Assembly (NCBI RefSeq): GCF_007995215.1
Contig: NZ_VCDK01000011.1
Span: 1-47,306 of the forward strand
Reading direction: 5' to 3'
Source: Shimia ponticola
Lineage (GTDB): Bacteria; Pseudomonadota; Alphaproteobacteria; Rhodobacterales; Rhodobacteraceae
DNA length: 47,306 nucleotides
Shown: in pieces, positions 8,884 through 17,857 of the stretch
Layout of the letters: each line of letters opens with the position of its first letter
Numbering within the stretch: the stretch's first letter is position 1
The notes under the pieces: generated by a model
Database searches by the model: none
The model's input: the letters and a program-made list of their open reading frames with translations, nothing else
Told to the model about the DNA's origin: nothing
Translations under genes and position numbers: made by a program

Positions 8884-9230
8884 TGGAGCTTTTGGTTGCC
8901 TCTGCCATCGGTGTTCTAACCGCCGGTGGTATCTATCTGGTGCTGCGCCTGCGGACCTTTCCGGTGATCCTCGGGATCTCGCTTTTGACTTATGCGGTGA
9001 ATGTATTCCTGTTTGCCTCGGGTCGTCTGACCATTGGCGCAGGTCCGATCCTGAACCGCTACGAAGACCTGACCTACGCGGACCCCTTGCCCCAAGCGCT
9101 TGTGCTTACGGCCATCGTGATTTCCTTTGGCATGACTGCGGTTGTCGTGATGATCGCGCTCGGCGCGTTTCTTGGTGCGAATGATGACCATGTTGACGAC
9201 ATTGACGACACCGAGGAGAGCGCCCAATGA
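8883..9230 (+). CDS. mrpC: Mrp antiporter subunit C
   Basis: A 115-residue membrane protein related to the NuoK subunit of complex I, with three predicted helices (MELLVASAIGVLTAGGIYLV; FPVILGISLLTYAVNVFLF; LVLTAIVISFGMTAVVVMIA). The sequence LPQALVLTAIVI is typical of MrpC. Its ATG shares a base with the TAA of mrpAB (TAATG), and its end overlaps mrpD by 4 nt, so it is tightly coupled in the operon. The acidic tail (DDHVDDIDDTEE) probably lies in the cytoplasm. Confidence 0.93.
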   Translation: MELLVASAIGVLTAGGIYLVLRLRTFPVILGISLLTYAVNVFLFASGRLTIGAGPILNRYEDLTYADPLPQALVLTAIVISFGMTAVVVMIALGAFLGANDDHVDDIDDTEESAQ

Positions 9231-10768
9231 CCCATTGGCTGATTGTCCCCGTTGTTCTGCCGGCACTCATGGCCCCGTTTATCGTCCTGGCCGCGCGCTA
9301 TCACCTGTCGATCCAGCGTGTGATGTCGGTTGCAACGATGCTGGCGCTTGTTGCTCTGGGTGCGGGCCTGATGTGGCAGACCTCTGACGGCACCGTCCTT
9401 TTGTATCAGCTGGGCGACTGGGCCGCGCCATTCGGCATCGTTCTGGTCGGCGACCGGCTGTCGACGATGATGGTGCTTTTGACGGCCATTCTGGCTCTGT
9501 TCGTGCTGATCTATGCGATTGGGTCTGGCTGGGACACGCGCGGTAGACACTTCCACGCGCTTTATCAGTTTCAGTTGATGGGCATCCTCGGTGCGTTCCT
9601 GACGGGTGACCTGTTCAACCTGTTTGTCTTCTTCGAAGTGCTGTTGATCGCCTCCTATGGCCTGATGATCCACGCGGGCGGCAACGAGCGCCTGAAAGCG
9701 GGCGTTCAATATGTGCTCTTTAACTTGCTGGGTTCGACGCTGTTTCTTTTCGCGCTTGGCTCGATCTACGCGGAAACAGGCACGCTCAACATGGCAGATC
9801 TGGCAATCCGTGTTCAGGGGCTGGAGCCGGGTGCGGAGACCGCTGGTCTACGCGTGGCTGCTGTCTTGCTGATCCTCGTTTTCGCGATCAAGGCGGCGTT
9901 GGTGCCGCTGCATTTCTGGCTGCCGTCGAGCTATGCCGAGGCCCCTGCCCCGGTGGCAGCGCTTTTTGCGATCATGACCAAGGTCGGCGCCTATGCCATC
10001 ATCCGCGTCTACACGATGGTCTTTCCTGCCGAAATCGAGGCGACAGCAGGGTTGCACGGGACATGGCTTCTGCCGTTGGCACTGGTGTCGGTTGCTGTGG
10101 GCGCTCTTGGTATTCTGGCCGCGAAAAAGCTGGATCGCCTTGTGACCTTTGCCGTGATCAGTTCGATGGGCACGGTTCTGGTCGCGGTTGGCATGTTCAG
10201 TCAGGTCGGCATCGCTGCCGCGCTTTATTACATGCTGCATTCGACGTTGGCAGCAGCCATCCTGTTCCTTGTCGTCGACCTCACACGTCATGGCCGGGAC
10301 ACATTGCAACTGATCACGCGCGCTCCGGTCGCGGGGGCTGCACTAACGGCGGGTCTGTTCTTTTTCGGCGCAATCGCGATGACGGGTCTGCCGCCGCTTT
10401 CGGGCTTTCTGGGCAAGATCATGGTGTTGCAGGCAGGATTTGCCCAACCGGCCGCGGTCTGGATTTTTTCCGTGATCCTCATCTCAAGCCTTGTGAGCGT
10501 CGTTGGCTTTGGCCGCGCAGGAAGCACGGTCTATTGGAAGGCCAATATCGTGGAGCCTGACCCGGAGTCCGAGGCCACGGCCCCGTCGGTCATGGCCTAT
10601 GCGGGCGTTGGTGGCTTGGCCGCTGTCCTGATCCTGCTGACCGTCTTTGCCGGGCAGGTTCACAGCTATACGCAGGCCACATCGGCACAGCTATTCGCGC
10701 CGAACACGTATCTAAGCGTTGTGCTTGAGACACCCGGCAAGCTGAGCGATCCGAAGGGAGGAGAATGA
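9227..10768 (+). CDS. mrpD: Mrp antiporter subunit D
   Basis: A 513-residue membrane protein of the proton-conducting antiporter family (related to NuoM/NuoN), with about 14 helices. Typical pieces are LFNLFVFFEVLLIASYGLMI (conserved Glu in the fifth helix), LVPLHFWLPSSYAEAPAPVA and GLPPLSGFLGKIMVLQAGF. With MrpA it forms the ion path of the complex. The ATG overlaps the stop of mrpC (ATGA), and the stop is followed at once by mrpE. Length is normal for the family. Confidence 0.94.
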   Translation: MTHWLIVPVVLPALMAPFIVLAARYHLSIQRVMSVATMLALVALGAGLMWQTSDGTVLLYQLGDWAAPFGIVLVGDRLSTMMVLLTAILALFVLIYAIGSGWDTRGRHFHALYQFQLMGILGAFLTGDLFNLFVFFEVLLIASYGLMIHAGGNERLKAGVQYVLFNLLGSTLFLFALGSIYAETGTLNMADLAIRVQGLEPGAETAGLRVAAVLLILVFAIKAALVPLHFWLPSSYAEAPAPVAALFAIMTKVGAYAIIRVYTMVFPAEIEATAGLHGTWLLPLALVSVAVGALGILAAKKLDRLVTFAVISSMGTVLVAVGMFSQVGIAAALYYMLHSTLAAAILFLVVDLTRHGRDTLQLITRAPVAGAALTAGLFFFGAIAMTGLPPLSGFLGKIMVLQAGFAQPAAVWIFSVILISSLVSVVGFGRAGSTVYWKANIVEPDPESEATAPSVMAYAGVGGLAAVLILLTVFAGQVHSYTQATSAQLFAPNTYLSVVLETPGKLSDPKGGE

Positions 10769-10769
10769 G

Positions 10770-11276
10770 ATGGAAAATAGGTCTCTGTTCCAGCGGATTG
10801 TACCGCATCCCTTCCTGACGATCCTGTTGGCCATCGTCTGGATTGTGCTTCAGAACCAGTTCTCTTGGGGCATGGCGGTGTTCGGGCTGATCCTTGGCAT
10901 CATCATTCCCTTTGCCACCGCCCCATGGTGGCCGCTGTCGCCACAATCGTTCCGCATGGGCAAGATGTTTAGCTACGCGGTGATCGTGCTTTGGGACATC
11001 ATCGTCGCGAATATCGAGGTCGCATGGATCGTTCTGACGGTTCCAAATGAAAAACTGAAACCCGCATGGATTTCGATCCCGCTGACGCTGAAACAGCCAG
11101 AGGCGATCACGATGCTGGCCGGGACGATTACGCTGACCCCCGGCACGGTGTCGGCGGATATGTCGAGCGGGGGGCACTCTCTCTTGGTCCATATCCTGCA
11201 CACAGACGACCCTGATGGTGTCCGCGATGAAATCATGTCGCGCTATCAGGCCCGGCTCGAGGAGATTTTCGCATGA
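10770..11276 (+). CDS. mrpE: Mrp antiporter subunit E
   Basis: A 168-residue protein with N-terminal membrane helices (LTILLAIVWIVLQNQFSWGM; VFGLILGIIIPFATA) and a soluble part of the MrpE family (ITLTPGTVSADMS, then LLVHILHTDD). The motif TLTPGTVSADMS is conserved in MrpE. It starts one base after the mrpD stop, behind AGGGAGGAG, and overlaps mrpF by 4 nt. It is needed for assembly of the complex rather than for transport itself. Confidence 0.93.
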   Translation: MENRSLFQRIVPHPFLTILLAIVWIVLQNQFSWGMAVFGLILGIIIPFATAPWWPLSPQSFRMGKMFSYAVIVLWDIIVANIEVAWIVLTVPNEKLKPAWISIPLTLKQPEAITMLAGTITLTPGTVSADMSSGGHSLLVHILHTDDPDGVRDEIMSRYQARLEEIFA

Positions 11277-11590
11277 TTGATCTTTTCAACCTGCCCGTCG
11301 GCGACGGACCCGGCGCGACCTTTCTCGCTTGGTCTGTGGCCATCAGTTTCGCTGTGGTGGTCATATCCCAGATCCTTGCCATGGTGCGGGTGGCGGTCGG
11401 ACCGGGTTCTGGCGACCGTATCCTTGCGCTTGATACCATGGTGGTGAACGCCATCGCATTGATCGTCCTTTTGGGCATTTCCCAAGGCACTTCGATCTAT
11501 TTCGAAGCCTCGTTGATCATTGCCATGCTGGGCTTTGTATCCACCGTCGCGCTCGCGCGCTTTATCTTGCGGGGGGACATCATCGAATGA
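11273..11590 (+). CDS. mrpF: Mrp antiporter subunit F
   Basis: A 105-residue protein with three membrane helices. The conserved stretch GPGSGDRILALDTM (GP..DRILALD) and the final FILRGDIIE are MrpF signatures. It overlaps both mrpE and mrpG by 4 nt. Confidence 0.93.
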   Translation: MIDLFNLPVGDGPGATFLAWSVAISFAVVVISQILAMVRVAVGPGSGDRILALDTMVVNAIALIVLLGISQGTSIYFEASLIIAMLGFVSTVALARFILRGDIIE

Positions 11591-11988
11591 CCTGGACTGT
11601 GATTGGAACCTACGCGACCGCCATCTGTCTTTTGATCGGCTCTGCCTTTGTCATGGTCGGCACCATCGGGCTTGTGAAGCTGAAAGACAGCATGACCCGC
11701 CTGCACGCCCCGACCAAGGTCGGCACCGTCGGTGTCGGTGCCGTGCTCGCGGCATCGATCATCCATAACTTCACCTTCGGGTACGGGTCCTACCATGAGG
11801 TCCTGATCATGGCGTTCCTGTTCGTCACTGCGCCCGTGTCAGCGAATTTCATCGCCAAGGTGAACATCCACGAGCGCGAATGCGACACGCCGCCCAAACC
11901 CACGGTGGACGAACACTGGGCAACGTTGAAGCCCAACGGCATCGAAAAGATGCCGGATCAGCCCGCACAGCCCAGTAATGGGGGCTAA
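11587..11988 (+). CDS. mrpG: Mrp antiporter subunit G
   Basis: A 133-residue last subunit of the Mrp complex. It has three helices and the MrpG signature GLVKLKDSMTRLHAPTKVGT followed by SIIHNF. The C-terminal ~35 residues are a soluble tail (PPKPTVDEHWATLKPNG) somewhat longer than in many homologues. The gene converges on the replication gene with only 15 bp between stop codons, so the two transcripts probably overlap or end there. Confidence 0.92.
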   Translation: MTWTVIGTYATAICLLIGSAFVMVGTIGLVKLKDSMTRLHAPTKVGTVGVGAVLAASIIHNFTFGYGSYHEVLIMAFLFVTAPVSANFIAKVNIHERECDTPPKPTVDEHWATLKPNGIEKMPDQPAQPSNGG

Positions 11989-12003
11989 ATTCGAAATGCC
12001 TGG

Positions 12004-13014
12004 CTAGATCGGGTTCGCCTCGGCGAATTTGCGAAAGAACGCCAGAAAAGCCCTGTCGGCATCCTCCGGCGGGGCCTTTCCTTTCATCCAGTCGCGCCAC
12101 TGCCCTTCGACGTGGTAAATATCGTAGCCAGCGTGGCGCAGGCGGGCGGTCTCATAGGTTTCCGACCGCAGAGACGGCCCTTTGTCATCCAACCACGCTG
12201 GACGCGCCTTCACGGTCTCGGTCGTACCTTGGGTCCGTGCCTTGCGGCCGACCTTGCTGAACTGAAGTTCACGCTCGGCGGCGGCCGTGCCGCCAGCATC
12301 CTTGGACCACCAGCGCAGCTCAACATGGGTGACGCGGCGCCCCGTCTTGATCGGCTCAATCGCCACGACGTAGTCGCTGAGCGCATTGACCTCGGCCATA
12401 GCCGGATCAATCGCGCGCAGCTTGAGGTTGGACCAAGACCCGAGCTTACCCTTGGGCACGCCCAGGACCCCGCGCAAATCCTCAAGGCTGAACTTTTCCG
12501 ATGACCGCCAACGCAGCTTGCCGCGTTTCTGGATCATCTCGTAGAGCGTCAGCGCGTATTTCGACGACAGCGCAAACATGACCTCACGCTGAAGACGCGC
12601 AAAGACGGTGCTGTCCTTGATGATGTTGCGCAGGCGCGGCGGGATTTCATACTCCAGCAGCCCGTCGCGCCGGGTTGTCTCGATGTTGCCGCCCAACAAT
12701 TGCACCCGCTCAATCGCAGGTTCGCCGTCATGGGTCACGCGCACCTTCACGATGGATGACATCAGCCGCTCAATCGACTCCCCCACCCTGTCGTTGGAAT
12801 TATGCGACCCGCGCAGATCAGATTTAGCGATGACATGAGTCACCGGCTTGTCGATGGCATCCCAAGCGTTTTCGAGGAGTTGGTTGTAAATGCGCCGGTC
12901 AGCCAGCGTCAGCGGCGTGACCTCGACCAGATCGACCAGCTCACCCGGCTTGACCAGCGTTTCCGCATTCGGGCGTGCATCGACGGTACGGATCGGTCTG
13001 TCTGCTGGGGCCAT
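12004..13014 (-). CDS. Plasmid replication initiator (Rep_3 / RepB type)
   Basis: A 336-residue replication initiator with the paired winged-helix arrangement of Rep_3 proteins. The first wing holds LADRRIYNQLLENAWDAI and the segment up to LEYEIPPRLRNIIKDST. The second contains ALSSKYALTLYEMIQKRGKL, LEDLRGVLGVPKGKLGSWSN, LKLRAIDPAMAEVN and VTHVELRWW, the typical Rep_3 run. It starts at ATG 13014 with AAGAG about 8 nt upstream. A 631-bp gap with iterons lies between it and the divergent parA. It should bind the iterons, open the origin and repress its own promoter. The arrangement fits the RepB-type replicons of roseobacters; RPA-type RepA, RepABC and DnaA-like systems do not fit as well. Confidence 0.85.
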   Translation of the reverse strand: MAPADRPIRTVDARPNAETLVKPGELVDLVEVTPLTLADRRIYNQLLENAWDAIDKPVTHVIAKSDLRGSHNSNDRVGESIERLMSSIVKVRVTHDGEPAIERVQLLGGNIETTRRDGLLEYEIPPRLRNIIKDSTVFARLQREVMFALSSKYALTLYEMIQKRGKLRWRSSEKFSLEDLRGVLGVPKGKLGSWSNLKLRAIDPAMAEVNALSDYVVAIEPIKTGRRVTHVELRWWSKDAGGTAAAERELQFSKVGRKARTQGTTETVKARPAWLDDKGPSLRSETYETARLRHAGYDIYHVEGQWRDWMKGKAPPEDADRAFLAFFRKFAEANPI

Positions 13015-13102
13015 GTCGAAATCTCTTACCTGCTCTGGCTTACTTTTGTAGGCTCTTTGGCGTAAGTTATCACGAAGGCAGGTTTCGGTAAATCACCCAA
13101 AA

Positions 13103-13115
13103 CGTAAGCCTTACG
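13103..13115. promoter_or_regulatory. Inverted iteron pair, likely rep operator
   Basis: CGTAAG-C-CTTACG is a perfect palindrome of the iteron core, 89 bp upstream of the rep start codon. In Rep_3 systems inverted half-iterons near the rep promoter bind Rep dimers and repress rep. That role is inferred here. Confidence 0.5.
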
Positions 13116-13217
13116 AATCGGGATCAGGCCCTACCGATTCGCATCTCACTGAGAAGACTAGCCTTTTTCGGCACAAAATTCCCGCTTGATCCCGCACCCG
13201 AAAGGTAAGCTTTCAGA

Positions 13218-13305
13218 GCCCACCCCATCCGTAAGTGCTACCGCCCCAGAACGTATCGCGAGCCATCCCAAGATGTAGGTAAATCCGACCCAATACGTAA
13301 GCTTT
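13218..13305. repeat. Four iterons with 22-bp period
   Basis: Units begin at 13218, 13240, 13262 and 13284, each 22 bp. Each carries a C-rich left part (CCA or CCCA) and a (C/T)GTA core at bases 13-16 of the unit. The degenerate copies are held together by the exact spacing, about two helical turns, as in Rep_3 origins. Confidence 0.65.
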
Positions 13306-13645
13306 CAGGAAATTTTCCAAGTAATTTCATGGGCTAACGGGCCTTGAATCAGAACCATATGAACAAGGAACCAAGACGTTTCTGTTTATTTGGTTTTTGA
13401 GGGTTTTTGGGTGCAGGTTCGACCCCACGTTTTCAGCGAACACCGTTACTCTTACATATCGGGACGAAGGCGACAGTTTCCTCTAAACATCGGCTTCAAT
13501 TTGCTAGTGAGCCATCTAGATACCAAAACCTGAAACCCTGATGCGCAGGGTGCGGTTTTTGAGGCGTACTTCCGCAAACTTCGCACTTTACCCCACAAGC
13601 GTTTACCAGCATGATTCTCGAAAACGTTTGAGGATCGTAGCACAC

Positions 13646-14848
13646 ATGGACAACTCCGCACTGCCACCAGTGACGTTGGAGGATCTGGAAACACTCGCCA
13701 ACCGCGCTTCGACAGTCATTTCCCGCTTGCGCGAACGGGTCTATGCCCCCGGCGCGGACAAGCAGCTGGACCTGCGTTTCAACATGCGCTCCGCCGCTGA
13801 GATGGTTGGACGCAGTGAGAAAGCGATCCGCGATGCCGAGGATGACGGTCGTTTGCCGACCCCGGATAAGGACCCAAAAACCAACCGTCGAACGGGCTAT
13901 GCCCTGAGCGACATCAACCGCATGCGCGAGTTGTTCGGCACGCAACCGCACCGCGCTGAGACAGACCGGGCGCTGGTGCTGGCGATCCAGAACTTCAAAG
14001 GCGGTGTCGGGAAATCGACCGTGGTCTGTCACTTGGCCCAGTATCTGGCCCTGAAAGGCTACCGCGTCTGCGTCATTGATTGCGACAGTCAGGCCAGCAC
14101 CACCAGTGTCTTTGGCCTGAACCCTGACGTCGATGTCGATGAGGACGAAGACACCCTCTATCCCTTTTTCCGTCATGGTGGGCCGACGTCACTGCACTAT
14201 GCGCTGCGGGCCACGTATTGGCCCGGTGTGGCGCTGATTCCGGCGAATTTGGGTCTGTATGATGCGGAGTATGAGTTCGCAGCGCGCATGGTGCGAGAAC
14301 AGACATTTGTCCTAGACCGGCTCCGTTCAGGTATCGACACCATCAGGGATCAGTTTGACGTCATCCTTCTCGATCCGCCCCCTGCCCTCGGGATGCTGTC
14401 ACTGTCTGTGCTTCGGGCTGCAGATGCGTTGGTGATCCCGGCGCCGCCAAACAACATTGATTTCGGGTCGACCGCGCATTTTCTCAAGATGATGGGCGCA
14501 ACGCTCCATGAACTCGCAGAAGCCGGCGGTGCGCGTGATTACGCCTTCCTTAAGATTCTCGCCACCAAGATGAATGACAACAAGTCGGCGCATGTGGCGA
14601 TCAAACGGATGATGGAGGCTGTGTTCCCGATGGACATGATGCAAGCCGTTCTCAAGGACAGCGCCGAAATCGACAATGCCTCGGCCAATCTGTCGACGGT
14701 CTATGAAACCACCGGGCCGGGCACTCGAACCGAAACCTATAAACGCTGCCGCGCCTACCTGGACGCTGTGAATCGAGAGATCGAAATCCTGATCCGCAAG
14801 ACATGGCCCAGCCACCACCCCGCGCTCAGAAAGGAAGGCCTGCTATGA
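13646..14848 (+). CDS. parA: Partition ATPase ParA
   Basis: A 400-residue type Ia ParA. The N-terminal part has a MerR-like winged helix (MRSAAEMVGRSEKAIRDAE, then GYALSDINRMRELFG, about residues 45-105). The ATPase follows: deviant Walker A FKGGVGKST (near residue 120), Walker A' VIDCDSQAST, and Walker B ILLDPPPALG. I chose the ATG at 13646 (MDNSALPP) with AGGA upstream; the longer frame from 13541 starts in the origin region and has no family content. Its TGA overlaps the ATG of parB. It moves and separates plasmid copies and probably represses its own operon through the N-terminal domain. Confidence 0.93.
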   Translation: MDNSALPPVTLEDLETLANRASTVISRLRERVYAPGADKQLDLRFNMRSAAEMVGRSEKAIRDAEDDGRLPTPDKDPKTNRRTGYALSDINRMRELFGTQPHRAETDRALVLAIQNFKGGVGKSTVVCHLAQYLALKGYRVCVIDCDSQASTTSVFGLNPDVDVDEDEDTLYPFFRHGGPTSLHYALRATYWPGVALIPANLGLYDAEYEFAARMVREQTFVLDRLRSGIDTIRDQFDVILLDPPPALGMLSLSVLRAADALVIPAPPNNIDFGSTAHFLKMMGATLHELAEAGGARDYAFLKILATKMNDNKSAHVAIKRMMEAVFPMDMMQAVLKDSAEIDNASANLSTVYETTGPGTRTETYKRCRAYLDAVNREIEILIRKTWPSHHPALRKEGLL

Positions 14849-15828
14849 GCAAGAAACACAGTCACCTTTATGACGATGTTCTGGGCGGATTGGATGATGT
14901 CCCGGCAGAGCGGCCCTCACAACGCGGCAGTCGGTTTTTGAAGCGGTCCACCACGATTGCCGACCAGTTATCTGGTGAGGTCGAAGAAAAGACCTTGCGC
15001 TGGGTCGACCCGGCTGAGTGCAAGATGTGGGCGCGCCACAACCGCGACTACGGGCTTCTGACCGAAGAGAATTGTCGCGATTTGATTGACGGCATCCGTG
15101 CCCAAGGGCGTCAGGAATTTGCAGCCATCGTGCGGCCCATCGACGACCCCAACTATAGCTATGAGGTGATCTGTGGCGCGCGACGGCACTTTGCCGTCAG
15201 CTGGCTACGGGCCAACACCTACACCCAATTCAAATACCTTATCGATGTTCGCGAGATGAGCGACGAAGAGGCGTTTCGCCTCGCCGATATCGAAAACCGC
15301 GATCGCGAAGACATCAGCGATTTTGAACGCGCCATCGACTACGCTGACGCGATTGAACGCTATTATGGCGGCAAGCAGAAGGCGATGGCGGAACGGCTCG
15401 AAGTCAGCCCGCCATGGCTGTCCAGATACTTGCAGCTGGCAAAATTGCCTGCCGATATTGTCAACGCGTTTGCAACGATCCGGGACATCAAGGAACGGCA
15501 CGCGCGCGATCTGAAACCCATCATCTCTGATCCTGAGGCCAATACCCGCGTGCTGGAAGCAGCGCGTGTGCTGGGTGCCGAACAAGCCCGCGCGCGCAGC
15601 GGGAAGGGCCGCTTGCTTGATGGCCCAGAGGTGATGAAACGTTTGAAAGCGGCGGCGAGGCCCCCTGCCCCACCCAAACAGGAAGACGGCACGGAATACA
15701 GCCGCTCGACCCATGACACGCCCATCCTCGTGCGGCATCGAGGCCGCAAAACAGTGATCGAGTTTGACAGCACCTTGTCGAACGATGCGCTGAGTGCCGC
15801 ACTTGGTCAGTTTCTGGAAGAGCGTTAA
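14845..15828 (+). CDS. parB: Partition DNA-binding protein ParB
   Basis: A 327-residue ParB. The N-terminal CTP-binding ParB/Sulfiredoxin fold includes EVICGARRHFAVSWLR (GxRR motif) and FRLADIENRDREDISDFERA. The centromere-binding helix-turn-helix is KAMAERLEVSPPWLSRYLQL, and a small dimerisation domain ends the protein (HRGRKTVIEFDSTLS). The start is the ATG overlapping the parA stop, behind GGAAGG. Its stop codon lies at the edge of an inverted repeat holding two palindromes that are the best candidate parS sites. Confidence 0.93.
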   Translation: MSKKHSHLYDDVLGGLDDVPAERPSQRGSRFLKRSTTIADQLSGEVEEKTLRWVDPAECKMWARHNRDYGLLTEENCRDLIDGIRAQGRQEFAAIVRPIDDPNYSYEVICGARRHFAVSWLRANTYTQFKYLIDVREMSDEEAFRLADIENRDREDISDFERAIDYADAIERYYGGKQKAMAERLEVSPPWLSRYLQLAKLPADIVNAFATIRDIKERHARDLKPIISDPEANTRVLEAARVLGAEQARARSGKGRLLDGPEVMKRLKAAARPPAPPKQEDGTEYSRSTHDTPILVRHRGRKTVIEFDSTLSNDALSAALGQFLEER

Positions 15829-15890
15829 AAAAGTTGCCCATGGGCAATTCAAGGGGTGGCATGACTCGAGTTGCCCATGGGCAACTTTTT
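15828..15890. promoter_or_regulatory. Paired palindromes: candidate parS and two-way terminator
   Basis: The 14-bp palindrome TTGCCCATGGGCAA occurs twice, at 15834-15847 and 15871-15884. The second copy extends to 18 bp (15869-15886). With flanking A5 and T5 runs, the whole is a perfect 20-bp inverted repeat (15828-15847 against 15871-15890) with a 23-nt loop. It fills the space between the stop codons of parB and the convergent histidine kinase gene. Palindromes directly behind parB are typical parS positions. The stem with A and T tails also looks like a terminator in both directions. Both roles are inferred. Confidence 0.65.
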
Positions 15891-17857
15891 CACTGAGCCG
15901 CGATGCTTTGCTCAGCCAACGGAATCCACACCGAGAAAACCGCCCCGCCATCGGGATGATTTCGGGCTGTGATCTGCCCGCCTGTGCGCTGGATGATGGC
16001 CTGCGAAATCGAGAGGCCTAGACCGGTGCCTTCCGCCTGTTTCGTCGTGAAGAACGGATCGAAGACGGTGTCCAGGGCGTCTTTCGGAATGCCGGGACCG
16101 CTGTCGCGCACCTCAAACGACACACCGGCCTGCCCATCTTGCGTTGCTTGCGCCAAGCTCAACGAGAGGTCGCCAGCGCCTTGCATCGCTTGCACAGCGT
16201 TAACCAGAAGGTTGATAATCACCTGTTGAATTTCGCCTGTCTCCGCTTCGATTGAGGGAACTTCACGTAGATCGCAATGGATGGCGATATCACCCTTACG
16301 CAATTCATGATCAACCAAGAGCAAGCAGTCTTCGATTACGCTCTTTAGGTCGACAGAGGTGAGGCTTTCGTTGAATTCCCCTGGGCGGGCAAAAGTCAAA
16401 AGCTTTCCGACAATGGCGCGGATACGGCCAACCTGTTGGTCCACGAGATCAAGCTCTGTCTCAACGGGGTCGGCTTGCGGTCCAAGGACCTCTCGCATGA
16501 CGTCCACATTGCCCTGAATGACAGCCACCGGATTATTGATTTCATGGGCGACGCCAGCTGTGATTTCGCCAATCGCGGCCAACTTTTCGCTCATGACCAA
16601 TTGACGATAGGTTTCTTCCAGCTTGGCATTTGTTTCGCGCAACTCGGCGGTGCGTTGATCGACGCGGGTATTCAGCTCATCCGCCCAGGCCCGAAGTTTC
16701 TGGTCCCGGTCCTGAACCTGATCCAGAAGGTCGTCGAGGTGGTCCGCGACCTGGCCGATTTCATCGCGCCGCTGCGAATGGCCATTCCGTGCCGATAGAT
16801 TGCCGTTGCTGACGCGCTGCATCGTGCGCGTCATCTTTTCCAAAGGCGCGAAGACACCGCGCGCCATCCACAGGAAGACAGGGACCGACAGGATCAGAAC
16901 ACCTGCAACAGCCGCGATCATCCAGATCAGCGCCTCACGTTTTGCGGCGGAGAACGGACCTTCGAGGAACCCGACATAAAGCATGCCAACGCGTGTGCCA
17001 AAGCTGTCCCGGATCGGAAGGTAGCCGGAAATATACCACTCGTTCACGACAAAGGCGCGGTCGAGCCACGTCTGTCCTTCGTCCAGAACTGCGCCCCGCA
17101 CAGCCGCCGAGACGCGCGTTCCAAGCGCGCGTACATCTTCGAACAACCGCACGTTGGTCGACACGCGCACGTCGTCCAAAAACAAGGTAGCTGTGCCTTG
17201 GTTCTCACCGCCGGTTACGGCGTTCAAATAGACAAGCGCGTTGATCGTATCGATGAAATCCAGATTGCGGTTCAAGAGGATGCCGCCGATCAGAACGCCC
17301 CGCGCTGTATCGGTGCGGACAGGGCTCGCGGCGTGGACGACCATGCCGCGGTTTTCCTCCGTGCGGTCGGTGGGAACAGCGGCTGCCGTGTCGATCAGCG
17401 CGACACGCGCGCGCTCAGCCAATCCGTCGGCCAGGTCCTCAAGATCCTCGGCGGGAAAAATGTCTATTTCGGTGCGCGATGATCCGTCGAGCGCGGTCGC
17501 GATCACAGGCCAACGTGCGGCGGCATCAATCGCGTCCTCGTCCGGCAGGTAGTACAGGAAATCAAGGCCCAGCTCTGCGCGCGTCTGGTCGAAGAACGCA
17601 GTTGTCGCCACTTCACCTGTGTTCAGCGCCCGCGCGAAGGACACGGAGTCCGCCACAGAGCGCAGGTCATCACCTGTGCTGACGAGGATTTGGGTCAGGT
17701 ATTGTTCTGCAATGCGCAGGTCGCTTTCGACCTTGGCGATCAGCAGCTCGTCATAATCCGCCGTCCACCGCGCCATGCCCAGAAGCAAAAGCAACGGCAA
17801 AAGCAGCATGACCGGCACAAGGGCCAGCACGAGCAGGCGCAGGCGAACAGTTCTCAC
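15890..17857 (-). CDS. Sensor histidine kinase with periplasmic Cache-type domain
   Basis: A 655-residue membrane kinase. A transmembrane helix near residues 8-28 (LLVLALVPVMLLLPLLLLLG) is followed by a ~280-residue periplasmic sensor of Cache type with internal AASPVRTDTARGVLIGG and RVGMLYVGFLEG. A second helix (MIAAVAGVLILSVPVFLWMA), a HAMP domain and a coiled segment come next. Then come the phosphoacceptor helix (AGVAHEINNPV, His438) and a HATPase with the N box (INLLVNAVQAM), DSGPGIP and GTGLGLSIS. The start is GTG 17857 with GGAGGG upstream. It lies beside tupBCA at one edge of the formate dehydrogenase island. The response regulator at 34608, at the other edge, is its likely partner. 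The ligand is unknown. Confidence 0.88.
   Translation of the reverse strand: MRTVRLRLLVLALVPVMLLLPLLLLLGMARWTADYDELLIAKVESDLRIAEQYLTQILVSTGDDLRSVADSVSFARALNTGEVATTAFFDQTRAELGLDFLYYLPDEDAIDAAARWPVIATALDGSSRTEIDIFPAEDLEDLADGLAERARVALIDTAAAVPTDRTEENRGMVVHAASPVRTDTARGVLIGGILLNRNLDFIDTINALVYLNAVTGGENQGTATLFLDDVRVSTNVRLFEDVRALGTRVSAAVRGAVLDEGQTWLDRAFVVNEWYISGYLPIRDSFGTRVGMLYVGFLEGPFSAAKREALIWMIAAVAGVLILSVPVFLWMARGVFAPLEKMTRTMQRVSNGNLSARNGHSQRRDEIGQVADHLDDLLDQVQDRDQKLRAWADELNTRVDQRTAELRETNAKLEETYRQLVMSEKLAAIGEITAGVAHEINNPVAVIQGNVDVMREVLGPQADPVETELDLVDQQVGRIRAIVGKLLTFARPGEFNESLTSVDLKSVIEDCLLLVDHELRKGDIAIHCDLREVPSIEAETGEIQQVIINLLVNAVQAMQGAGDLSLSLAQATQDGQAGVSFEVRDSGPGIPKDALDTVFDPFFTTKQAEGTGLGLSISQAIIQRTGGQITARNHPDGGAVFSVWIPLAEQSIAAQ

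Larger units (their letters stand above)
13015..13645. other. Replication origin region with iterons
   Basis: This gap holds no gene. Repeats with a core (C/T)GTA(A/G) occur in it. Four have their yGTA at 13230, 13252, 13274 and 13296, exactly 22 bp apart. Further copies are at 13061, 13086, 13103 and 13204. CCCAAAACGTAAGC (13096-13109) matches CCCAATACGTAAGC (13289-13302) in 13 of 14 bases. GTAAGCTTTCAG occurs at 13205-13216 and 13297-13308. The stretches 13308-13330 and 13380-13410 are richer in A/T and could be the melting zone. I see no clear DnaA box. The promoters of rep and parA must also lie here. Confidence 0.75.

Noticed and set aside
13218-13305. Regular short repeats taken as a CRISPR array
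   Set aside because: The repeats are only 22 bp apart, degenerate, have no spacers and lie beside rep with no cas genes. They are iterons.
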